In this document: piece after piece, positions 1-4,951 of the stretch
How the letters are laid out: every line of letters starts with the position of its first letter
Position numbering within the stretch: the stretch's first letter is position 1
Assembly: GCA_003224635.1 (NCBI GenBank)
Contig: QHZK01000013.1
Coordinates: 1 to 10,530, forward strand
From: Acidobacteriota bacterium
Lineage (GTDB): Bacteria; Acidobacteriota; Terriglobia; UBA7540
Length of the DNA: 10,530 bases
Reading direction: 5' to 3'
Notes under the pieces: generated by a model
Told to the model about the DNA's origin: nothing
Database searches by the model: none
Seen by the model: only the letters and a program-made list of their open reading frames with translations
Position numbers and translations under genes: made by a program

Positions 1-164
1 ACCTGATCCCGTTCTTCGGACTGCTGATCGCGGCCGCCGTGCTGGGCGAGCGACTGACCAAGTTCATGCTCCTGGGCGGTGGGCTGGTGCTGGCCAGCAC
101 CCTTCTGATCACGGTCTACGAAGAAAGGCAGCGGGCGCGAACGAACTCCAGGACGCCGGCCTGA
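1..164 (+). CDS. EamA/DMT-family permease, C-terminal fragment
   Basis: This is the 3' end of a gene that begins left of the window; the reading frame is entered at base 3 and ends with TGA at 162-164, giving 53 visible residues. They form two hydrophobic helices joined by the short loop A-V-L-G-E-R-L-T, followed by a basic tail. A helix ending in LGE-R-L, then a glycine-rich helix (LLGGGLVLAST), is the usual ending of the second EamA repeat in drug/metabolite transporter permeases of the inner membrane. The substrate cannot be told from this fragment. The gene converges on the dehydrogenase at 282-1055, and I see no clear terminator hairpin in the 117-base spacer between them. The family call rests on the fragment alone and could be wrong at subfamily level. 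Confidence 0.7.
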   Translation, partial: LIPFFGLLIAAAVLGERLTKFMLLGGGLVLASTLLITVYEERQRARTNSRTPA

Positions 165-281
165 GCCGTCCCAGGCTCAACCAGCCGCGGCGAATCATCA
201 TCACCCAGGATCAGTCGACGCTGTAGCGGCGAACTGTGTGCGCCGCCCGTGTTTTGTCGCCGCAACCGGGATCACCTCGGA

Positions 282-1055
282 TCAGTTACCGGGTGGAAGC
301 CCGGAGCCAAAGCCGCCGTCCACCACGACAGCGGAACCGGTCATGAAGGAAGCATCGTCGCTGGCCAGGAACACTGCCACACGGCCAACTTCCTCCGGCC
401 GGCCGATTCGCCACAAGGCGTGCAGCCTCCCGGCCGCGGCGCGCGCCGCCGCCGGATCAGGCTGCGCCTGGAAGTAGCCCTCCGCCAGGCCCGCGTCGAT
501 GTAGCCCGGGCAAATGCAGTTCACGCGGACGCCATCCTTGCCGTGGTCGATGGCCATGGCCTTCGTCAGCCCGATGATGGCGGCCTTGGTGGCGCAGTAT
601 CCGGCACACATCGGCTCAACGAAAAAGCCGTTCACCGAAGACATGTTGACAATGCTCCCCTTCGTTTTCTTGAGGTGAGGCATAAAGAACTTGGAGCAGA
701 GAAAGACGCCCCCCAGGTTCACGGCGATTTCGCGGTTCCATTCCTCGACCGTGGTCTCCTCGATCGTCTTGTTCACCTGGACCGCCGCGTTGTTGAAGAG
801 CGTGTGGACCTCAGAAAAAGCCTTCAAGGTCTGGGTCACCAGCCTTTGGACCGAAGCGGGGTCGGCGACGTCGGTTTCCAGGGCGAGGGCGCGTCCGCCG
901 CCGGTTTCGATCTGCCTCACGGTTTCGGCGGACCCGGCGAGGTTGATATCCGCCACCACCACGCGCGCGCCTTCCCTGGCGAATTCCTTGGCGCTGGCGC
1001 GTCCAATCCCTGATCCCGCCCCCGTGATGACCGCGACACGATCCTTGAGCTTCAT
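282..1055 (-). CDS. SDR-family NAD(P)-dependent oxidoreductase
   Basis: A classical short-chain dehydrogenase/reductase of 257 residues, the normal length for the family. Visible motifs are the Rossmann nucleotide loop TGAGSGIG (11-18), an acidic residue D36 at the end of the second strand (suggesting NAD(H) rather than NADP(H)), NNAA (88-91), N113, catalytic S140, and the YxxxK pair Y153/K157. The usual FMTG...VDGG ending is at 238-248. The start is well supported: AGGAGG lies four bases upstream of the ATG. The protein is soluble and cytoplasmic, and it oxidises or reduces an alcohol/carbonyl substrate that cannot be named from sequence. It is 56 bases downstream of the cation transporter on the same strand and may be cotranscribed, but no functional link is apparent. 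FabG-like, 3-hydroxyacyl or sugar/steroid dehydrogenase activities are all possible. Confidence 0.92.
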   Translation of the reverse strand: MKLKDRVAVITGAGSGIGRASAKEFAREGARVVVADINLAGSAETVRQIETGGGRALALETDVADPASVQRLVTQTLKAFSEVHTLFNNAAVQVNKTIEETTVEEWNREIAVNLGGVFLCSKFFMPHLKKTKGSIVNMSSVNGFFVEPMCAGYCATKAAIIGLTKAMAIDHGKDGVRVNCICPGYIDAGLAEGYFQAQPDPAAARAAAGRLHALWRIGRPEEVGRVAVFLASDDASFMTGSAVVVDGGFGSGLPPGN

Positions 1056-1093
1056 CCTTCCTCCTGAGATTTCACCTCACTCTGCTGACCAGG

Positions 1094-1135
1094 AAGCCTA
1101 CTGCCTACTGCTTACTGCTTACTGCCTTCTGTCTT
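1094..1135. repeat. Heptanucleotide array (CTGCTTA-type)
   Basis: Six consecutive 7-base units: AAGCCTA, CTGCCTA, CTGCTTA, CTGCTTA, CTGCCTT, CTGTCTT. The array occupies the short gap between the dehydrogenase and the cation transporter and runs into the transporter's 3' end, so that the last residues of the transporter and its TAA stop (1112-1114) are made of repeat units. Its composition differs from the surrounding GC-rich genes. Confidence 0.75.
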
Positions 1136-2044
1136 CGCAGCGGGTTCAGGCATGTACTTGTGAAAATCGCCGGGCGCGTGGGTGTGTTCAAACTGGATGG
1201 TGGTGTGGGTGATGCCGAACTCGCCCGCGAGCGCGTCGCGGATGCGCTGCGCGATTCTCTCGCTCTCGGAAGTGGGCATGTCGAGAATCTGGACGTGGCA
1301 GGAAAGCGCGTGCGACTCTGAGCCCAGGCTCCAGACGTGGACGTCGTGCACTTCGCGCACCCCGGGGACCGCCAGCATGGCGGTCGCCACGTTCTCCAGC
1401 TTCATCCCTTTGGGCAGGCTCTCGAGCAGGATGTTCATGGAGTCCGAGATGATCCCGACGGCGGTCCAGAGGATCATGCCGGCGATGAGGAACGCGACGA
1501 GCGGGTCAATCAGGGGCTGGCCGGTACGCTCGATGATCCAGGCGCCGGCGATGATGCCAACGTTCGAGAGCGCGTCGCCCAGGTTGTGGATGAAGACCGC
1601 GCGCAGGTTCAGGTCCTGCCTTTCCCGACTGAGCGCGACGGAAATTGCTCCATTGGTAAGCAGCGCGAGCAGACCTACCAGCATCATAGTGCGGGCCGCG
1701 ACAACTTCCGGGTGGATGATGCGCTCGTAGCCCTCGAAGCAGATGAACACGGCCACGCCGACCAGGATCAGAGCGTTGACGAACGCCGCCAGCACGCCGG
1801 CGCGCTGGTACCCGAACGTCTTCCGATGGTCGGGCGGCCGGCGCTCGAAGTAGAGGGCAATCCAGGCCAGGATGAGCGTGGGGACGTCGGTGAGGTTATG
1901 CCACCCGTCGCTGATGAGCGCGAGGCTGTGTGCGACCGTGCCCGCCACAAACTCGGTCGCGACCAGCGCCAGCGTTATCCCGAGCGCCAGTTTCACCACC
2001 CAGTTCGTCGAGCGCCCGTGCTGCCCGTGGTGATGGCTATGCAC
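1112..2044 (-). CDS. Cation diffusion facilitator (zinc-type) efflux transporter
   Basis: An inner-membrane metal/proton antiporter of the CDF family, close to the CzcD/ZitB type. I place the start at the GTG at 2044-2042: it follows a GCGGAGG ribosome-binding site, and the protein then opens with the histidine-rich H-S-H-H-H-G-Q-H typical of the family. The frame stays open further upstream to 2170, but that part translates spacer repeats. The resulting 310 residues carry about six membrane helices (roughly 14-202) and a cytoplasmic C-terminal domain (211-310). The metal site residues are H49 and D53 (HNLTD) and H153 and D157 (HNLGD), the HD/HD arrangement associated with zinc selectivity. 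EVHDVHVWSL (231-240) is the usual C-domain dimer strand, and a second His-rich stretch is at 287-295. Likely role: export of surplus Zn(II), possibly also Co or Cd. No metal-responsive regulator is present in the window. Confidence 0.93.
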   Translation of the reverse strand: MHSHHHGQHGRSTNWVVKLALGITLALVATEFVAGTVAHSLALISDGWHNLTDVPTLILAWIALYFERRPPDHRKTFGYQRAGVLAAFVNALILVGVAVFICFEGYERIIHPEVVAARTMMLVGLLALLTNGAISVALSRERQDLNLRAVFIHNLGDALSNVGIIAGAWIIERTGQPLIDPLVAFLIAGMILWTAVGIISDSMNILLESLPKGMKLENVATAMLAVPGVREVHDVHVWSLGSESHALSCHVQILDMPTSESERIAQRIRDALAGEFGITHTTIQFEHTHAPGDFHKYMPEPAAKTEGSKQ

Positions 2045-2102
2045 TAGAGCCTCCGCAGGGAATTCTATTCCAACGCCACGCGCGCGCGCAACGCGCTCTA
2101 CA

Positions 2103-2137
2103 GATTGTAGGTTGTTGATTGCGGATTGACGATTGCA
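2103..2137. repeat. Heptanucleotide array (GATTGNN-type)
   Basis: Five 7-base units upstream of the cation transporter start: GATTGTA, GGTTGTT, GATTGCG, GATTGAC, GATTGCA. The first five bases are nearly constant and the last two vary. It lies between the transporter's likely start (2044) and the VWFA gene. I see no RNA hairpin in it. Confidence 0.7.
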
Positions 2138-2190
2138 AGAAAACTGCCAGTCATCGCCCTTAGAACGCACCCTTGCCGTGTTTGGGGCCT

Positions 2191-2260
2191 ACTGATAGCT
2201 GACCGCGGAAGGCTGAAAGCTCGCTGTCGCATTCTGCTATCTGCAATCCACAATCCTCAA
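2191..2260. repeat. Degenerate heptanucleotide array (GCTGANN to TCTGCAA)
   Basis: A run that parses into ten 7-base units that change gradually along its length: ACTGATA, GCTGACC, GCGGAAG, GCTGAAA, GCTCGCT, GTCGCAT, TCTGCTA, TCTGCAA, TCCACAA, TCCTCAA. Individual copies have diverged, but the 7-base register holds throughout. It sits in the divergent spacer before the VWFA gene and lacks an obvious ORF. Confidence 0.5.
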
Positions 2261-2318
2261 CGCCACTCGCGCCAGCCCGCCGTTTAAGGTAAGATAGTTG
2301 CTGGCGGGAACGCCCCCA

Positions 2319-3551
2319 ATGAGACAGGCGACGATGCGGTATTTAGTGCTGCCAGCCAAGCCTTCAAGGCGCCGCGGTCCGCGAGCGAGTTTTGCGGCAT
2401 GTGGCCTTGCCTTCATGGCTTGGGCAGTGGCGTCCGTCGTGACATTCGCGGCCGCCCAGGGGCCGGCGAAGGACTCGCAGGCGAGGCCTTCCGCGACTCA
2501 GCAAGCCGTGTCCCCCTCCCCCTCCGAAACGAGGCCATCCGGTCCAAGGCCATCGAATCAGGGTAACATCAGAGTGACCGTCCGCGTGGTCAACGTCCCG
2601 GTCACGGTACTCGACCGGCGCGGCCTTCCGGTCATTGATCTTACCCAGGACGACTTCCGGGTCTACGAGGACGACAAGCCGCAAAGCGTCCGCTACTTTT
2701 ACCGCGGCACCCAGCCGCCCCTGCGCATCGGCCTGATCCTGGACACGAGCAACAGCGCGCGCCGGAAACTCTCCTTCGAGCAAGACGCGGCGAGCGAATT
2801 TGTCTTCAACATGCTCCAGGGACGCAGCAGCCAGAACCAGATCTTTCTCCAGACGTTTGACGCGGCCAGTTCGGTGCTCCAGGATTTTACTAACGATCCC
2901 GAGTCGCTGAACGAGAAGATCCGGACCCTGAAGGCAGGAGGCGGGAAGGCGCTCTATGATGCGATCTATTATGCCTGCAGGGAAAAGATGCTGAAGACCG
3001 GTCCGCCGGAACAGAGCCGCCGCGTGCTTGTCGTCCTGAGCGACGGCATCGACGTCCAGAGCAAGCATTCGTTTGATGAAGTGGCCTCGATGGCGCACAC
3101 GGCGGAGACCGCTATTTACGCCATCGGAAACTCGGCCTACGGGTATGCCAACCCCGGCGACAAGGTCCTCAAGCAGATGGCCGAAGAAACGGGCGGGGCC
3201 GCGTTCTTCCCTCAAGAAACGGCGCCCGGGGCCGACCTGGGGACGGGCTACCTTTCCCACGGCCAGATCGGCGAGACCTCCCAAAACAAGGGCCTGGGCG
3301 CCGAGACCGGCATCTACTCGGCGCAAAGGCTCGAGAAGCTCGCCGATTCGCTCGAAGCGATCGGTCGCGAGCTGAGCGAGCAGTACAACATCGGCTACAC
3401 GCCCTCGAACGCCGCTCTCGACGGCACCTATCGGAACATCAAGGTCGTGGCCCTGCGCAAGGGGGTCCTGCTGCGGAGCAAGCCAGGCTATTTCGCCAGC
3501 CCAATCGTGGAGGGCAATTCCGCCCCGGCCAAGGGGTCGGGTGCCCCTTGA
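2319..3551 (+). CDS. Secreted VWFA domain protein, acidobacterial VWFA-related type
   Basis: A protein of about 410 residues matching the acidobacterial VWFA-related family. A hydrophobic segment at 24-47, ending A-A-A-Q, indicates export or membrane anchoring. A Pro/Ser-rich linker (48-82) follows, then the conserved leader domain (V-N-V-P-V-T-V-L-D and QDDFRVYEDDKPQ, 84-122), then the VWFA fold (about 136-330). The metal-ion site motif DTSNS is intact (142-146) and SDG is at 241-243. The position normally held by the MIDAS threonine in GGTALYDA is lysine here (K210). A Gly-rich insertion of about 35 residues follows GGAAFFPQ. The family ending N-I-G-Y...DGTYRNIKV...KPGYF is at about 358-392. 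Start choice is uncertain: an in-frame TTG at 2298 has a TAAGG site with good spacing, and ATG 2334 is also possible. Function is unknown; VWFA domains usually mediate protein-protein contacts. Confidence 0.88.
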   Translation: MRQATMRYLVLPAKPSRRRGPRASFAACGLAFMAWAVASVVTFAAAQGPAKDSQARPSATQQAVSPSPSETRPSGPRPSNQGNIRVTVRVVNVPVTVLDRRGLPVIDLTQDDFRVYEDDKPQSVRYFYRGTQPPLRIGLILDTSNSARRKLSFEQDAASEFVFNMLQGRSSQNQIFLQTFDAASSVLQDFTNDPESLNEKIRTLKAGGGKALYDAIYYACREKMLKTGPPEQSRRVLVVLSDGIDVQSKHSFDEVASMAHTAETAIYAIGNSAYGYANPGDKVLKQMAEETGGAAFFPQETAPGADLGTGYLSHGQIGETSQNKGLGAETGIYSAQRLEKLADSLEAIGRELSEQYNIGYTPSNAALDGTYRNIKVVALRKGVLLRSKPGYFASPIVEGNSAPAKGSGAP

Positions 3552-3679
3552 GCTGACCCGCGCCCGGCCTCTCTCGGCGCGCCGTCCCGCACCGAATCAT
3601 CCAACAGCCGCGTCTCCGGTCGTCGCAAACCGTCTCCTGCTTCAACGGCAAGCTCCGTCAATGTCATGAATAGGGTAAT

Positions 3680-3886
3680 ATGAAGGACATGAAGGCCCGC
3701 AAGTTCAGACGGTCGGCGCTCCGCAAGGAAAAGCGGCGGGAATATGCGGCGGAGATGGCGAGGCTTAGTCCTGCCGAACGCCTGCGTGTGGGACTCGAAT
3801 TCTCGGACTTCTGTCTGATGTTGGCCGCCGCCGGTCAAAAAGCGCGTGCTCAAGGACCTCCTTCAGAAAGTCGCCTCGGCGCTTGA
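3680..3886 (+). CDS. Small basic protein preceding the nucleotidyltransferase
   Basis: A 68-residue protein that starts at an ATG four bases after TAGGG. Residues 1-24 are very rich in Lys and Arg and look helical. Residues 29-48 hold a compact motif, LSPAERLRVGLEFSDFCLML, and the tail is Ala/Gly/Pro-rich. There is no signal peptide. Its last 41 bases overlap the nucleotidyltransferase gene in another frame, implying translational coupling. I do not recognise a named family. From position and size it is a candidate antitoxin or partner of the enzyme that follows, which is inference from context only. The final 14 residues are encoded by the overlap and may not be under constraint in this frame. 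Confidence 0.6.
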   Translation: MKDMKARKFRRSALRKEKRREYAAEMARLSPAERLRVGLEFSDFCLMLAAAGQKARAQGPPSESRLGA

Positions 3887-4397
3887 CAAGCTCGCCGTGC
3901 CTTACGCCCTGATCGGTGGCTTGGCTGTGATCACGCGCGGCGTGGTGCGTGCGACCAAGGATGTGGACTTCCTCGTCGATTGGCCTGTGCGCCAGGCGAG
4001 GGCGCTCGCTCAATCCTTGACTGCGAACGGCCTGCCTGCGACTTTCCACAGAGGCGACGCCGACGACCCGCTGCCAGGGGTCATTCGCATTATCATCGCG
4101 TATCCCGCCGGCCCGATCCGATGCGACATTCTCTTCCCCTCGAGAGCGTGGCAAGCGGAAACGGTACGCAACGCCGCCCGCGTAGAGGTCGAAGGACTTG
4201 CTGTTCCCGTCGTCCAGGCGGCCGACCTTTTCCTTCTCAAGCTGCACGCCGGCGGAACGATGGACCTGTTTGACGCGGCCCGCCTGCTTGAGCTGCAGAC
4301 TGAGGACGAGCGCCGGGTGTGGGAGAAGCGCGCCACCGAAATCCATAGGTCCAGGGCCTACGCTCGATGCCTGAAGTTTTTGCGAGAAGGCTTGTAG
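3846..4397 (+). CDS. AbiEii-like minimal nucleotidyltransferase
   Basis: A 183-residue protein of the nucleotidyltransferase fold. The signature is I-G-G-L-A-V-I-T-R-G (23-32), followed by R35-A-T-K-D39-V-D41, with D39 and D41 as the metal-binding pair. D94 in RCDILFPS is a candidate third acidic residue. The C-terminal part has DLFLLKLHAGGTMDLFDAARLLEL (about 127-150), the K...D..D pattern seen in AbiEii/DUF1814-like proteins. Such enzymes transfer a nucleotide to RNA or protein, and many are toxins or phage-defence components. The start is the GTG at 3846, inside the upstream small gene; an in-frame TGA at 3816-3818 and the absence of another plausible start support it. A role as a toxin is inference; a housekeeping or substrate-modifying nucleotidyltransferase is also possible. 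Confidence 0.82.
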   Translation: MLKDLLQKVASALDKLAVPYALIGGLAVITRGVVRATKDVDFLVDWPVRQARALAQSLTANGLPATFHRGDADDPLPGVIRIIIAYPAGPIRCDILFPSRAWQAETVRNAARVEVEGLAVPVVQAADLFLLKLHAGGTMDLFDAARLLELQTEDERRVWEKRATEIHRSRAYARCLKFLREGL

Positions 4398-4512
4398 AAG
4401 ATAGGGGAGCACCTTAGAGCATATTGAGAATTGCAAAATCACTGACGATCACCACAGAAGCTACAAAGACGTTGTCACCATATTCTGCAATCATCGGTGG
4501 GCGCATTCGCGT

Positions 4513-4530
4513 GTTAGCTACGTTAGCTAC
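4513..4530. repeat. Tandem 9-base repeat upstream of the riboswitch promoter
   Basis: Two exact, adjacent copies of GTTAGCTAC (4513-4521 and 4522-4530), each centred on the palindrome TAGCTA. They end nine bases before the TTGACA element at 4539. This could be an operator or simply a small duplication. Confidence 0.6.
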
Positions 4531-4538
4531 CCGGCGGC

Positions 4539-4568
4539 TTGACACTTCCCGACGCGAAGTGGTAGGTT
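4539..4568 (+). promoter_or_regulatory. Probable sigma-70-type promoter for the B12 locus
   Basis: A perfect -35 hexamer TTGACA (4539-4544) and an 18-base spacer lead to TAGGTT (4563-4568), a weak -10. The predicted transcript would start near 4575, about 20 bases ahead of the first paired base of the cobalamin aptamer, which is the expected geometry. The weak -10 keeps confidence moderate. Confidence 0.5.
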
Positions 4569-4595
4569 GCTCGTGCGTCACTGTTCTTTGAAAAC

Positions 4596-4793
4596 TTGGT
4601 TCCTGCGGTGACCCCGAACTTGAGTCGGGGACAAAAGGAAAGGCCGTGCAAATCGGCCGCGGTCCCGCCACTGTAATCGGCGAGCCGAGTCCTCTCTTGG
4701 CCTACGAGGCCAGCCACTGAGCCGTGAAGCGGCTTGGGAAGGCTGAGGACGCGGCGATGACCCGAAAGCCAGGAAGCCTGCCCTGGGAACCAG
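4596..4793 (+). ncRNA. Cobalamin (B12) riboswitch aptamer
   Basis: All diagnostic parts of the cobalamin aptamer are present in order. The closing stem P1 pairs TTGGTTCC (4596-4603) with GGAACCAG (4786-4793). The core contains the GCGGTCCCGCCACTGTAATCGG-type block (about 4659-4680) and the B12 box word AGCCACTG (4712-4719). GGGAAGG (4736-4742), GAGGACGCGGCGATGACCCG (4745-4764) and AAAGCCAGGAAGCCTGCC (4765-4782) complete it. A hairpin-forming insertion, GACCCCGAAC/GTCGGGG, lies near 4610-4630. The RNA would bind adenosyl- or another cobalamin and, with the terminator at 4839-4884, turn off the BtuB-like receptor gene when B12 is plentiful. Confidence 0.96.
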
Positions 4794-4800
4794 CATTCGG

Positions 4801-4829
4801 CCCAACTCTTCGACGGAGAGAGTCCTGGG
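4801..4829 (+). other. Expression-platform hairpin between aptamer and terminator
   Basis: CCCA-ACTCT (4801-4809) can pair with AGAGT-CC-TGGG (4819-4829), leaving a small CC bulge and a nine-base loop. It lies between the aptamer and the terminator, so it could act as a spacer or an alternative structure in the switch. No U-run follows, so it is not itself a terminator. Confidence 0.4.
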
Positions 4830-4838
4830 GAAGCGCGC

Positions 4839-4884
4839 AAGCCTTCCGCATCCGGTTCGAGGGATGGGAAGGCTTTTTTATTTT
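4839..4884 (+). terminator. Riboswitch-controlled intrinsic terminator
   Basis: The 5' arm AAGCCTTCCGCATCC (4839-4853) pairs with the 3' arm GGATGGGAAGGCTT (4862-4875), with a single G bulge and a loop of about eight bases. It is followed by TTTTTTATTTT. It lies about 45 bases after the aptamer and 70 bases before the receptor start, the position of a premature terminator. AGCCTTCC (4840-4847) can instead pair with GGAAGGCT inside the aptamer (4737-4744). Confidence 0.9.
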
Positions 4885-4951
4885 CCCGCCCGATTCCTCC
4901 CGGACCCCTTCCGCCGCCAGCGCCCGCCGCGAGAGCGGGAAGGAGTCCAGC

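Noticed and set aside
249..1013. Long plus-strand ORF opposite the dehydrogenase
   Set aside because: It is a high-GC antisense shadow without recognisable motifs, opposite a gene with complete SDR signatures.
2045..2170. Longer start for the cation transporter (42 extra residues)
   Set aside because: The extension translates the GATTGNN array and has no family resemblance, whereas the GTG at 2044 has a GGAGG site and gives the usual His-rich N-terminus.
2364..3326. 320-codon minus-strand ORF opposite the VWFA gene
   Set aside because: The translation is compositionally biased (Arg/Val/Leu/Gly) with no domain, while the plus strand carries a coherent signal peptide, VWFA fold and family C-terminus.
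3765..4442. 225-codon minus-strand ORF opposite the nucleotidyltransferase
   Set aside because: No domain resemblance; the plus-strand frame has the nucleotidyltransferase motifs.
4724..4951. In-frame N-terminal extension of the TonB receptor reading to an ATG-like start at 4724
   Set aside because: The stretch is occupied by the second half of the cobalamin aptamer and by the intrinsic terminator. A signal peptide and a strong ribosome-binding site lie downstream, so the open frame is fortuitous.
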